A stretch of DNA of 64,000 nt from JACCZX01 sp963710675 (GTDB lineage: Bacteria; Pseudomonadota; Gammaproteobacteria; Burkholderiales; Burkholderiaceae_F). A program made the position numbers and the translations under genes. The stretch is from assembly GCA_963710675.1 (NCBI GenBank), contig CAVQBE010000017.1, positions 186,001 to 250,000 of the forward strand, written 5' to 3'. This document shows positions 18,355 through 27,371 of this stretch, piece after piece. Under the pieces are notes generated by a model. That model was not told the origin of the DNA, searched no databases, and saw only the letters and a program-made list of their open reading frames with translations. Within the stretch, counting starts at the first letter, position 1. Each line of letters begins with the position of its first letter.

Positions 18355-21300
18355 TCATAGACTGTCTTCGCGTATCGCTGGGGGAAACAGTTGAAGGCGC
18401 GTGGATACGACTGCCCCGGTGCGCTCGACCACCAGCCGCGCTCCGCGCCGCGGCAACAGCGCTTTGACCAGCCCTAGTCCCGAAACACTCGCAGAAATTT
18501 GCGCCAGATCGAAGCCGTCCTTCAGCGTACCCGGGTTCTCGATCGCGAGCTCCATGCCATCGGGCCGCGTCGTCACCTTGACCATGATGCCATCCTGCCG
18601 TGTGGCTCGATGCTTAATGGCGTTGGTACCCAGCTCGTTGATCACCAGCGCCAATGGCACCGCCTCGTTTTCAGGCAAACCGAAGCGCCAGAGGTCAGGC
18701 GGCGGCGGCTCGAATCGCACCTCGACGCCGAACATATTCGAAAGCGTCGAGAAAATGCCTTGAGCCACGCCCAGCACCGGCAGTGTGCCGCTTGAACGGA
18801 TCTGCAGCCCGTGCACTTGCGCGATTGCATGGATCTGGGTTGCCGCTTCGGACAGAATGTCGGCCACATCGGGCCGCGCGTCTGCGGTCTGCTGCAGCAA
18901 GCCCGCGACGCCTTGCAGATTGTTCTTGATGCGGTGATGCACTTCGCGCACCAGAACGTCACGCTGCTTGACGATTTGCTCCATTTTCTGTTGTTCGGCC
19001 CGCGTGCGCTCGGTTACGTCATCGGCGATGCCGAACACGCGGATCGCACCGTCCTCCATGCGTACCGGTGAAAGCCGCACATTGATGTTGCGGACGCCAC
19101 GCGTTGGATGGTCGATGCGCGCGGTCAACTCGGAGCGCATCAGCCGCCGCATGCGCGCGACCAGGCGCGGCAACGCTCGATTCACGATTGGCACATCATC
19201 AAAGTGCACATGCCGCATCACATTGCGCGGATTGTCGAGCAGATCGCTGACCGGCCCACCGATCAATGTCGTATATCGCGGGTTCACATACAGTGCACTC
19301 GAAAAATCACCGGTCATGATGAACACCAGCTGATCGATATTCTCGGCAAACTGGCGGAACCTCGCCTCGGTTTCGCGCAATGCGGTTTCGGCACGAACTT
19401 CCTCGGTCAGATCGTCGATGATCGACATGACATAGCGTGCATTTGCGTCACCCGCTGCGGCCGAGCGCCCGGGTTCGGATTCGAACAGCGGTACGACACG
19501 CTGGTTGATGGTGAGCCGCTTGCCGTCGGCGCGCAGCATCACGTCGCGCGGCCGGTCGACTTGCGTTCCGGTCGAAAGCGCCTTGCGGTCAAGTTCGGCA
19601 TACAAGTCGGCAAATTGGCGCGCATAAATTTCGCCCCAGGTGCGGCCGACCACCTGCTCGCGCGTCAATCCGGTCATCGTTTCACCCGCGCGGTTCAGGC
19701 TGACAAAGCGGCCGGTCTCGGCCTCGCGCACGGACACCAGCACCGGCAGGTTCTCAACGACGAGATCCAGATAGTTGCGCACGCGGCGCAATTCCTCCTC
19801 TGACCGCCGGCGCGCATCGACGTCGACCAGCGTCAGGATGACCCCGCGATCGGGCGCCGACGGGTCGATGGGACGGCCATAGCCGGCGCACCAGAACGTT
19901 GTCCCATCGGCACGGCGCATCAGTCGCTCGAAAGACACGCCGCCGGTGGCAGGCTCGGATTCCGCCTCCGACTTCTCGGCCGATTCTTCGGAAACTATTT
20001 CCGCCAGCGGCAATTCGCGAATGTCGTCCCAGTCGCCGGGTGTTGCAAACAGCGAGGACATCTGCAGTTCATCCCAGTCGCGCGCGTCGTAACCGAAGAG
20101 TTGTTGCGTAGCAACGTTCGCCTTGACGATCAGGTCATTGGCGACGTAAAGCACAGCCACCAGCGCGTTATCGAAAATAAGCTGTAGCTCCGTCAGCGTC
20201 GCGCGCAACTCGCGCTCCGAGCGCTTACGCTCGTCCACATTGACGAACGCGAAGATGTAACCCAGCTCGGGGCGCTCGGGATTGACGGCGCGCCCCTGCA
20301 CTGCAACCCAGATCGGCGGGCCCTTACGGCGGAACATGTGCAGCTCGAATTCGGTGGCGCCTGTGTCGTTGATGCGCTGATAGTGCTCGGACAAATTCGC
20401 CAGCAGCAGATGGTCGGTCGGGTGCGAAAACAACTGCATCTGCGACACCAGAGCACCGGGTTCGCACGCGAGCAAATCTTCCATCGCGGCGTTGGCACGC
20501 ACCGGACGGCTGTCGCGTACGAACAGCAACCCCACCAGCGCAGTGTCGAAAATCAGCTGCTGCTGTGCGAGCGCACTCTGCAGCTCTTCGCCCTGCTCCT
20601 TGAGTTCCAGCAAGGATTGCGACAACGCTTCACGCTGGCGCTTGATCTCGGAGATGTTCTGAAACGTGTAGATCGCCTCGCGAAGCACTTCGAGCCCAGG
20701 CTCCTGCGCTTGGATCGGTCGCGCCTGCACCAGACACCATACCGGCTCACCGTCGGTGCGAAACAACACGACTTCGCCGCTGGTTGTTTGATTCGAACGC
20801 ACGACCGGCATGCCCGAGACTTCGTTCGGCGCGCGATGATGTCGGTCAATGCACAGATCCCACAGCGGCATGCCGATGACTTCGCCGTCGCTGTAGCCGA
20901 ACATCTCTGCGAATTCGCGGTTTGCCAGCAGGATCTTCCCCGACATCGTCTGTGCGACGCCGACCGACATCGTTTCGAACAGCGTCTGCTGGTCGCGCAA
21001 GGCAACCTGCAGCTGCTCTTCGAAAATCTTGCGGTCCGTGAAATTTTCGAGAACCAGCAACGTGTGTCTTAGACCGCTGTCGGATGCAATCGCACGCATC
21101 GAGAGTTTGGTCCAGACGACACGACCGTCACGATGCATGAAGCGACGCTCGGCAGACTCGGATTCGACCGCCCCGCGCTGCATCTCCGAACGCGCTTGCT
21201 GCAACAAGGGCCGATCGTCCGGGTGCAGCAGCGTCGTCGGGTCCTTTCCCAACAGATCGTCAACGTCGTAGCCAAGCGTTTCGCACGCGGCACGGTTGAT

Positions 21301-22419
21301 TCCGATCAGGCGAAACTCGCTATCAAGCAAGAGCGCCGCTACCGGGCTTTCATCAAACAGTGCTCGAAAGCGCTCGGCGCTTTCGTTCAGATCCGATTCG
21401 GCCTGTTTGCGCGTGCCAACGTCGCGTGCGAGCAGCAAAATAAACTCGCGGCCGTCGTGCACCACTCGCTGCGATACCGTCTCAACGGCAAATTCAGTTC
21501 CAAAGCGCGTCTTGTAGCGGGTGTCAGCCTGAAAGGAGCCGCGCGTTTGCAGCTGCTCATACAGCGAAGAGAAGCTCGCATCGTCACCGTTGACTCCGGC
21601 GAGGCTGACATCGATGGCCGTCAGCGACAACCCTTTTAACGACTCCCGGTCGTAGCCAAGCCGCTGACGTGCGGCATCATTCGCGTCCACTACGGTCCCA
21701 TGTGCATCGATCTCGAACACCATTTCGCCGACGGATTCGAGCGCCTGCCGAAGTGCGCCAAGCGAGTTTTGCGCAAAGCGCTCGCGGTCGATTCGCTCAC
21801 ATGTCGCCAATACGCCGTCAAAGCGCCCATCGAACGCAAACACCGGTGCCAGCTTGACGCGTACCCACCCCCGCTCGCTTCCGGGCAGCTGGTATTCACG
21901 CTCGACCGGCGCACGGTCGCCGCTTTCGCTGATTCGCTTCAGCTCGACAATCAGATCGGGCAGCTGCCTTAGCCCGTCGACATGATCGACGGCCGCACCG
22001 AGCAGAGCATCAGCGGGTACGTCAAATAACTCTTCCAGGCAGTTGTTCCAAAACCTGTAATGCATGTCACGGTCCAGCAGAGCCAGACCAATGTGTGCGG
22101 CCGCCAGCAATGTCTCAATAACGGTGTCTGCTGGTCGCGCCGCAAGACTCGCAGCTTCATCAGACAACGCGGCGCCGTCGAGCGGGGTAGCAGGCGAAAG
22201 CGGCTCGATCGCGCCCGGCGCCAGCGACGCTGGCTCGTTGGCGCCACCGGGCAAGCCGAGCGCCAAAGCGCGCTCTTCGCTGACGACCTTTGGCGCATTG
22301 ACGGGCGCACCCGCCGCGCGCGGAGCGAGTTTGGGCGAACGCTGCGAAGTAGTAGGGCTGTCAGCCACGCGAGATGCCGGCGGATGTGGGGCTTCAGAGA
22401 TCGGAGAAGAATAATGCAC
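18355..22419 (-). CDS. Eight-PAS soluble sensor kinase of the HisKA_2 family
   Basis: 1,354 residues in one unbroken frame. After a Pro/Ala-rich N-terminus of about 95 residues come eight PAS or PAS-like repeats, each recognisable by a start such as FRALFDESPVAALLLDSEFR or LIFDNALVAVLYVANDLIV and an end like ENFTDRK or FVNVDERK. The kinase core has HisKA_2 (VREVHHRIKNNLQGVAGLL, with the phospho-His in the HH pair) and an ATPase with ALVINELGTNAIKH. No membrane helix is seen, so it senses cytoplasmic signals, possibly redox, small molecules or several at once. The downstream ANTAR regulator is its likely partner, as in PdtaS-PdtaR and EutW-EutV. Confidence 0.9.
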   Translation of the reverse strand: MHYSSPISEAPHPPASRVADSPTTSQRSPKLAPRAAGAPVNAPKVVSEERALALGLPGGANEPASLAPGAIEPLSPATPLDGAALSDEAASLAARPADTVIETLLAAAHIGLALLDRDMHYRFWNNCLEELFDVPADALLGAAVDHVDGLRQLPDLIVELKRISESGDRAPVEREYQLPGSERGWVRVKLAPVFAFDGRFDGVLATCERIDRERFAQNSLGALRQALESVGEMVFEIDAHGTVVDANDAARQRLGYDRESLKGLSLTAIDVSLAGVNGDDASFSSLYEQLQTRGSFQADTRYKTRFGTEFAVETVSQRVVHDGREFILLLARDVGTRKQAESDLNESAERFRALFDESPVAALLLDSEFRLIGINRAACETLGYDVDDLLGKDPTTLLHPDDRPLLQQARSEMQRGAVESESAERRFMHRDGRVVWTKLSMRAIASDSGLRHTLLVLENFTDRKIFEEQLQVALRDQQTLFETMSVGVAQTMSGKILLANREFAEMFGYSDGEVIGMPLWDLCIDRHHRAPNEVSGMPVVRSNQTTSGEVVLFRTDGEPVWCLVQARPIQAQEPGLEVLREAIYTFQNISEIKRQREALSQSLLELKEQGEELQSALAQQQLIFDTALVGLLFVRDSRPVRANAAMEDLLACEPGALVSQMQLFSHPTDHLLLANLSEHYQRINDTGATEFELHMFRRKGPPIWVAVQGRAVNPERPELGYIFAFVNVDERKRSERELRATLTELQLIFDNALVAVLYVANDLIVKANVATQQLFGYDARDWDELQMSSLFATPGDWDDIRELPLAEIVSEESAEKSEAESEPATGGVSFERLMRRADGTTFWCAGYGRPIDPSAPDRGVILTLVDVDARRRSEEELRRVRNYLDLVVENLPVLVSVREAETGRFVSLNRAGETMTGLTREQVVGRTWGEIYARQFADLYAELDRKALSTGTQVDRPRDVMLRADGKRLTINQRVVPLFESEPGRSAAAGDANARYVMSIIDDLTEEVRAETALRETEARFRQFAENIDQLVFIMTGDFSSALYVNPRYTTLIGGPVSDLLDNPRNVMRHVHFDDVPIVNRALPRLVARMRRLMRSELTARIDHPTRGVRNINVRLSPVRMEDGAIRVFGIADDVTERTRAEQQKMEQIVKQRDVLVREVHHRIKNNLQGVAGLLQQTADARPDVADILSEAATQIHAIAQVHGLQIRSSGTLPVLGVAQGIFSTLSNMFGVEVRFEPPPPDLWRFGLPENEAVPLALVINELGTNAIKHRATRQDGIMVKVTTRPDGMELAIENPGTLKDGFDLAQISASVSGLGLVKALLPRRGARLVVERTGAVVSTRLQLFPPAIREDSL

Positions 22420-22449
22420 CGATAAGGGCCCAATCGCTGGACCGCGATC

Positions 22450-22476
22450 TAAAGTTCGACAGCCAATTGCCGAATT
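22450..22476 (+). promoter_or_regulatory. FliA (sigma28) class III flagellar promoter for flgMN
   Basis: TAAAGTTC (22450-22457), an 11-bp spacer and GCCGAATT (22469-22476). The sigma28 consensus is TAAAGTTT-N11-GCCGATAA, so 13 of 16 positions match with exact spacing. The predicted transcription start is near 22483, between the divergent eight-PAS kinase and the FlgM-like frame, so flgMN is a late flagellar operon. Confidence 0.75.
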
Positions 22477-22483
22477 TTGTTAC

Positions 22484-22684
22484 GTGACCCTTTTGGCGCG
22501 CTCTCATCCACTGACACTTTTGGGTTCAGATACCCACCCAGCACGCGACCGTTGCCGGGATAGCCGGATATCTGCGCTGCGCACGGCGATCGCCGAAGGA
22601 CATTATCGGATCAATTCGCACGCGATCGCTACCCGGCTTATCGCGTCGATTGATCCTTACTTTCAACCCGCTGGCCAACACTGA
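22484..22684 (+). CDS. flgM: FlgM-like anti-sigma28 factor, short or incomplete
   Basis: The C-terminal 35 residues (SRISALRTAIAEGHYRINSH and on through IATRLIASI) match the sigma28-binding half of FlgM. The first in-frame start is the GTG at 22484, giving at most 66 residues, while FlgM is usually 90 or more. The divergent kinase begins at 22419 and the sigma28 promoter lies at 22450-22476, so there is no room for a normal N-terminus in any frame. Either this FlgM is truncated or bases are missing here. flgN follows 10 bp later. Confidence 0.6.
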   Translation: MTLLARSHPLTLLGSDTHPARDRCRDSRISALRTAIAEGHYRINSHAIATRLIASIDPYFQPAGQH

Positions 22685-22694
22685 TCGCCTCGAC

Positions 22695-23029
22695 ATGGAT
22701 TTGCATTCCTCTCTTCCTGCAGACGCCCCTGCTCGTCTGTTCTCCGACTTGATAAAAGCGCTGCACGACGAAAGTGAAGCACTGATTGCCAACGATGCCG
22801 CAGGCTTGGCCCAGGCGAGCGGGCGCAAAGAGCATCTGTTGCGGCTACTGGCGCCGCAGGCCAGCGCACTGCGCGCCATGCGTCAGGGCGGAACCGACGA
22901 ACTCGAGCGCTTCGCGCGCGAAGCAGCGCAGCTGAGGATGTTCGCGAGCTAATGTTGCTGCTTGGCGATCGAAGCGATACATCCCCTGCTGTTTTGCTGG
23001 CGCCGCCCGCGCGGCCGCCGTTGTCCTAA
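22695..23029 (+). CDS. flgN: FlgN-like flagellar chaperone (frame-disrupted)
   Basis: Chaperone for hook-associated proteins, called from its position behind flgM, its size and its helical Leu/Ala/Glu-rich sequence (LFSDLIKALHDESEALIAND, then ASGRKEHLLRLLAPQA). The ATG at 22695 is chosen over an upstream start at 22650. The open frame stops at 22952, but a shift near 22933 continues as EDVRELMLLLG to a stop at 23029, a better length for the family. FlgN is weakly conserved, so the name depends largely on context. Confidence 0.65.
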
Positions 23030-23046
23030 CTTTGGCGGCGCACTAA

Positions 23047-23813
23047 CTAATCGCGACGAGGTGCACGTGCGAGCCGCAGGCTCGCGTACACGAGGAGCGC
23101 ACGCGCTACCAGTTCTTTGAGACGTGAACGCAGCCGCGCGATCGCCTGGCTGTGCAGCTGGCAGACGCGTGACTCGGTAATCCCCATCACGACCCCGATT
23201 TCGCGCAGATTCAAATCCTGTTCGTGATAAAGGCTCATCAGTAGCTTTTCGCGCTCCGGCAGCTCATCGATCGCATCGACCAACGCGTAGCGAAAGCGCT
23301 TGTCGCGCAGAATTTCCGCCGGCTCCGGCGAATCGCCAACCAGATGTCGCTCAAGATAGTCCTCGTCGTCGACTTTGCCGCCCAGATCGTCCAGATGCAC
23401 CAGCTGTGCGCCACGCGCGTCGTGCAGCATCTGCTGATATGCGCCAGCGACATTTCAAGCTCGCCTGCTATCTCGGCTTCATGCGGAGCGCGACCCAGCT
23501 TGCCTTCAAGGCTATGAATCGCATTTTCTATATCCCGCTGACTCTTGCGCGCCGAGCGCGGCAGCCAGTCATTGGCGCGCAGCTCATCGAGCATCGCTCC
23601 GCGAATACGCTGCGCGGCGTAAACCTCGAACTGCGTACCTTGCGTCACTTCGAATCGAGATATCGCGTCCATCAGCCCCATCATGCCGGCCTGGATCATG
23701 TCGTCGAGCTCAACGTTGGCGGGCAGCCGAGCGATCATCTGATGAGCAAGTCGACGTACCAGCGGTGTGTATTGCTTGACATAGTTGCTATCGAGCAGGG
23801 AACTGGGGCGCAC
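23047..23813 (-). CDS. fliA: FliA, flagellar sigma28 factor (frame-disrupted)
   Basis: RNA polymerase sigma factor for late flagellar genes. Region 2 (LVRRLAHQMIARLPANVELD, then DDMIQAGMMGLMDAISRFE), region 3 (RDIENAIHSLEGKLGRAPHE) and region 4 (LPEREKLLMSLYHEQDLNLR and GITESRVCQLHSQA) are all present. One base is missing or extra near 23436, between SLA and YQQMLHD. The open frame begins at a GTG at 23813. An ATG at 23893 (MKNDAFLYDALYQALNNGQV) in another frame could be the true N-terminus after a further indel. It converges on flgN with 17 bp between stops. Confidence 0.92.
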
Positions 23814-23893
23814 CTGCTCCAGTGGCTGGCGTCGACCTGGCCGTTGTTAAGCGCCTGATAAAGCGCGTCATATAGAAATGCGTCGTTCTTCAT

Positions 23894-24242
23894 ATGTCCA
23901 AACTTTAGGGGGCATGCGAGAGGCCGCTAAACGCCGATAGGTGGGCGAAAAGCCGGACATCTGGCGGCATCGGTAATCGGCTTACAGAGGGCGTAAGGCA
24001 ACGGAGAAGTGTGTGACTGCACTCCTCAAAGCCCAGTGCAATCAAAGCCGCTAAGACACGCCTGCGCGGCCAGCAGCGAGTTGCGGCGAGCGTGCAAGCA
24101 GGAAAGGCATGTGATCGCCGCCCATTCCCGCGTCATCAGCAGCCAGACGGCACCTCATGCCGTCGGATGACCTTTTAAAGAACCGCGCGCGCAGGTCGAT
24201 CTTCGTGGGACACAGCACAACGCTGCGATTAAGGATGCACCG
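23894..24242. other. Intergenic region between fliA and an unknown gene
   Basis: About 350 bp with no convincing gene on either strand. It should hold the fliA promoter. TAAAGTTT occurs on the minus strand at 23907-23900 but has no sigma28 -10 box at the right distance. I see no terminator. Confidence 0.5.
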
Positions 24243-24660
24243 ATGACCCGCAACCAACTCGTGAAGCAACTCGCGGAAATATCGACCAGACCGGTCGGTG
24301 CTGCTTCTATTTCCGACACCACAGCGGTAGAGCCTGCAACTAATAAGAGCCATGCCGAGGCGCCGACCGAGCTCTTCGTGTGGTTCGAGGACACCGCTGC
24401 CCGAGCACTCGAAGGTCGCCGCGGGGTCGCGGGTTTGCCCGAGTCCCTGTTGCCGATCAGTCGCGAGATGCGACTTGTCGAACGCCGTTACGCTGAGAAT
24501 CATCTGCATCTGTTGACCGCGATGCGAATCACGTGCCGACAAAATGCTTCCGAGTTGATTGCATCGCTCTATACAGCTGCGCTGTCGGTTGGCACCGTGG
24601 CATGGATCGGAACCGGCAAGCAGTACGCTCATACCTGGAACGACATGTATTCATCGGCGA
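24243..24660 (+). CDS. Hypothetical protein between fliA and ycgR
   Basis: Not recognised. The ATG at 24243 has an AAGGA ribosome binding site 8-12 bases upstream. The sequence is Ala/Glu-rich at first, then has an amphipathic stretch (ISREMRLVERRYAENHLHLL) and a mildly hydrophobic one (SELIASLYTAALSVGTVAWI). The open frame runs on to 24740 through the terminator hairpin at 24691-24721, which a real gene would not do, so either the 3' part is shifted (another frame stops at about 24672) or the frame is spurious. The given end is approximate. Its place in the flagellar cluster suggests a motility link, no more. Confidence 0.4.
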
Positions 24661-24690
24661 GCAACGCAAGTAGATACAGACGGGCAAATG

Positions 24691-24721
24691 AAAAAAGGCG
24701 CCTCGCAGCGCCCTTTTTTTT
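24691..24721. terminator. Bidirectional intrinsic terminator
   Basis: A-tract, GGCGC, loop CTCGCA, GCGCC, T-tract. It works in both directions: for the minus-strand fliT-ycgR unit, whose stop is at 24754, and for the plus-strand unknown gene. Confidence 0.75.
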
Positions 24722-24753
24722 GGTGACCGTTCGCTCCTAGCTCGGCCGCTTCC

Positions 24754-25515
24754 TCAGGCGGTGGCGCTGTTGCGACGCGCGCTGCGCGTCCAGCTTGTTC
24801 ATATACCGTCTGCAGCATGCGTGCAGCCGATTCGCTCAGACTCAACGAACTCGCATCCACAGCGGCGCACGCCGTCATTCGAGCCTGGTAATCGTCGACA
24901 TAGCGCACGCGAAGCGTGACGGTGATCTGGCCGATATCCGGCAGATCGAGATAACAATTTTCAAGCGTGTGTCGGCCGGCAGATGCGAACTGGATCGGGT
25001 GCACAAACAACGCCAGACCGCCGACGCTCAAATCGAGCACGCGGACCGATTCGTACTGCCCTTTCTTACCCGGTGACGGCACCAGACATGTCGCCGGCCG
25101 CACGGCAGGTGGCTGCCTGCGATAGGCACCGCGACGCTGCATTCGCAACATCTGCTGCGGCAGGCGCACGCGAAACGCGGCGCGTCCCTGATGCTCGACC
25201 GCTTCAGCAGCACCGACCGAAAACTGCAGCTTGACGTTATCGAGAAAGGCAACCACTACCAGTTGCTTCGATGCGTAGATCGCTCTGCTGTGCGGCTGCG
25301 TCGGACGTCCGATCGAGAATCAGCTCTTCGAAGCCTTCATTGACTTCGAGAACGTTGCTGACCGTGAAGCCTGCCGCCTGGTCGTAATACAGCGTGACCA
25401 AGCACCTGCTTGTCGCGCAGCTGGCGCAGCAAGCCGGCGATCTCACTGCGCGAGTAGATCGCGAACCGCTCGAGCTCCGGCGAATCGGGCTCGGAAAAGG
25501 GGTCGTCAGGCTCAT
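24754..25515 (-). CDS. ycgR: YcgR-type flagellar brake, PilZ c-di-GMP receptor (frame-disrupted)
   Basis: Binds c-di-GMP and slows the flagellar motor. The N-terminal YcgR domain contains LVTLYYDQAAGFTVSNVLEV and FEELILDRTSDAAAQQSDLR. The PilZ domain has the RRGAYR arginine motif and VLDLSVGGLALFV (DxSxxG). The ATG at 25515 overlaps the fliT stop (ATGA). Frame breaks lie near 25490, 25400 and 25255. At the 3' end I favour a frame ending ...AARRNSATA at 24754, just before the terminator, over the open frame that runs through the terminator to 24651. It is the first of two PilZ proteins flanking flhDC. Confidence 0.85.
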
Positions 25516-25870
25516 GTCGGATTCGTTCTGACCTTCGCGTCCGCGGCGGTAGAGATCAGCGCGGCAATCGGCTCGAGCCACGGCTCGGCATGCCCACGAA
25601 TACCCGCGTCGTCGGCCAAGAATCTGACGCAGCAGGAACATGCGACGCCGATCGTCGGCGGCGCTAAGCGAGCCTGGAGCGTTCATCTGCAGCCTTCAGA
25701 ATCGCAATCAGCGCCCCAGCAGCGCTCTTCCTGACGCTCGACTTCGATCCAGTCGCCGGCGCGCGCCGCTGCCAGCATTGCGCAACTCGCCTGCGCAATC
25801 GCTTCGTAGTGCTGCAGCAGGCTTGAGCGCGCAGGCTCGGCCGCCGTCTCGATGAGGCCGGTTCGATCAT
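25512..25870 (-). CDS. fliT: FliT, flagellar export chaperone (frame-disrupted)
   Basis: Chaperone for the filament cap protein; in enterics it also binds FlhC. Family features are SLLQHYEAIAQASCAMLAAA with RAGDWIEVERQEERC, then ALIAILKAAD, then RRRMFLLRQIL and ADDAGIRGHAEPWLEPIAAL. These four blocks lie in three frames in the right order, so there are at least two indels plus one near the start. The ATG at 25870 is the likeliest start. The stop overlaps ycgR. fliS and fliD, the usual neighbours, are absent. Confidence 0.75.
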
Positions 25871-26012
25871 TTCGGCCACCTCGCAAAATTCGTTCGGCAT
25901 CGTGCCGTTCCCCGTCAGTGCTGATCCAGTACGTGCAAGACTCGAGCACTGTACCGACGATGGGGTATGCGCCATCGTCCGATTGGAGGGCCGATCCGAG
26001 CGCTTTTCGCTC

Positions 26013-26042
26013 AAAAAAAAGCGCCGGTCATTCGACCGGCGC
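26013..26042 (-). terminator. Minus-strand intrinsic terminator
   Basis: A perfect 9-bp stem GCGCCGGTC/GACCGGCGC with a 4-base loop (26021-26042), followed on the minus strand by eight Ts. There are no Ts on the other side, so it works only on the minus strand. It implies a transcript coming from the 26050-26350 region toward fliT. Confidence 0.8.
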
Positions 26043-26069
26043 AAAGGCGGGGAGGAAACCAAATCCACA

Positions 26070-26294
26070 TCAACCAACGTGCGCGAAGCGCCTTGCCATC
26101 TGTACGTCCATCGACGTGACTGCGGCGCGCATGCCTCGCACAGCCTCGTTAACGGCACAGAGTGCCGGGACTTGAATCGATAGCGCAATCGGCGATGCGG
26201 CGGTGTAGGAAAAAGCCTTACAAGCCGACGAGCGGCAGGCTGACACGCGTTCGTAGCGACACGCTGATTCATCGAATTGAGCCGCATTTCCCAC
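26070..26294 (-). CDS. Candidate small protein divergent from flhD
   Basis: A 74-codon open frame with a GTG start (GNAAQFDESACRYERVSACR at its N-terminus) and stop at 26070, 28 bp before a strong minus-strand terminator. No family recognised and no good ribosome binding site. The terminator is the main reason to think something is transcribed here; it could equally be a small RNA. An overlapping ATG frame at about 26287 (MRLNSMNQRVATNACQPAAR) is possible if an indel is present. Confidence 0.35.
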   Translation of the reverse strand: MGNAAQFDESACRYERVSACRSSACKAFSYTAASPIALSIQVPALCAVNEAVRGMRAAVTSMDVQMARRFAHVG

Positions 26295-26366
26295 AATGGC
26301 GTCACTTCGAAACGCAACGAATCAGAACCACACAACACCGACCAACCGCGAAACCAGGAGCAACTA

Positions 26367-26717
26367 AATGAGCACGATCGCAGCCAGCAACGAACAACTT
26401 CTGCAGGAAATCCGTGAAGCCAACTTGGCCTACCTAGTTCTAGCGCAGCACATGATCCGTGCCGACAAAGCGCAAGCGCTTTACCGCTGGGTGTTTCTGA
26501 AGAAGTCGCAACGATCATCGATCAGTTGAGCCCCGCGCAATTGATGAAGATTGCCGGGTCGAATCAGTTGATCCTGCGATTTCGATTCGACGACGATATG
26601 GTCTGGAATCTTCTGACCAGCCACTCGAAGCCGAAGTCGAGCGCAACGGGTGCCGCTGTCGCCGGCCTGCATGCCAACATCGTGATGGCCGGGCAATTGG
26701 CCAACGTGACCGCGTAA
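26367..26717 (+). CDS. flhD: FlhD, flagellar master regulator subunit (frame-disrupted)
   Basis: Forms FlhD4C2, which activates class II flagellar promoters. The protein reads STIAASNEQLLQEIREANLA, LVLAQHMIRADKAQALYR, then after one missing base near 26486 continues LGVSEEVATIIDQLSPAQLM and on to LANVTA. Both parts match FlhD, and the reconstructed length of about 117 residues is normal. The start has an AGGAG site. flhC follows 29 bp later. The open frame without correction stops after 53 codons. Confidence 0.92.
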
Positions 26718-26746
26718 CTTCGAAACCAGTCGGCAAGGGAATCATC

Positions 26747-27297
26747 ATGCGTATCAAGAGCATCGTCTCCGAAAGCAAGCAGATCCAGCGTGCGATCGCG
26801 TTGATCAAGCTGGGTGCACGTCTGCAAGTGCTGGAGTCGGAAACCGACCTGTCGTACGAGCGCCTGCTGCGCCTGTACAAGGAAGTTCAGGGCGAATCTC
26901 CGGCGCGCGGCATGCTGCCGTTTTCGACCGACTGGTTCATGACGTGGCAGCCGAACATTCATTCGTCGCTGTTCCTGAACATGTACGAGTATCTGGACAA
27001 GACCAGCGAGCTCGAAGAAATCGACGGCATCATCAAGGCCTACGAGCTGTACCTGGAGCAGATTCGCGCGCAGGGTCTCGAGCCGCTGTTGTCGGTGACG
27101 CGCGCGTGGCGCCTGGTGAAGTTCGTCGATGCCGGCATGGTGACGCTGACCTCGTGCTGCAAGTGCAACGGCAAGTTCGTCACGCATACGTTCGAGCTCA
27201 CGAAGAACTATGTTTGCGGATTGTGCGAGCCCCCGGCACGCGCCGGCAAGGGCAAGGCGCAGGTACAAGGCTGGTGCGCAGGAGGTTTCTGCACTGA
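26747..27297 (+). CDS. flhC: FlhC, flagellar master regulator subunit (3' frame uncertain)
   Basis: DNA-binding partner of FlhD. The first 165 residues match FlhC closely: IALIKLGARLQVLESET, LPFSTDWFMTWQPNIHSSLF, and the four zinc-binding cysteines in SCCKCNGKF and YVCGLCEPP. After ARAGKGKAQ the open frame runs through the terminator at 27315-27345 to 27586, giving 279 residues against a usual 185-195, so an indel near 27255 is likely. The stop in the next frame at 27297 would give a normal length and is used here. Confidence 0.9.
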
Positions 27298-27314
27298 AGC
27301 AGTCAACCGGCCGC

Positions 27315-27345
27315 AAAAAAAAGCCCGCTTCGCGCGGGCTTTTTT
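27315..27345. terminator. Bidirectional intrinsic terminator after flhDC
   Basis: A-tract, AAGCCCGC (27321-27328), loop TTCGC, GCGGGCTT (27334-27341), T-tract. It ends flhDC on the plus strand and the second PilZ gene on the minus strand. Confidence 0.85.
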
Positions 27346-27371
27346 CATTATGAGCAGCTTGTGGCGGAGCG

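Noticed and set aside
19108..21072. Plus-strand frames of 231 and 244 codons opposite the eight-PAS kinase
   Set aside because: Same reasons; the kinase frame is continuous over the whole region.
23900..23907. Perfect TAAAGTTT on the minus strand just upstream of fliA
   Set aside because: No GCCGATAA-like box 11 bp downstream, and it would place the start inside the possible fliA coding region.
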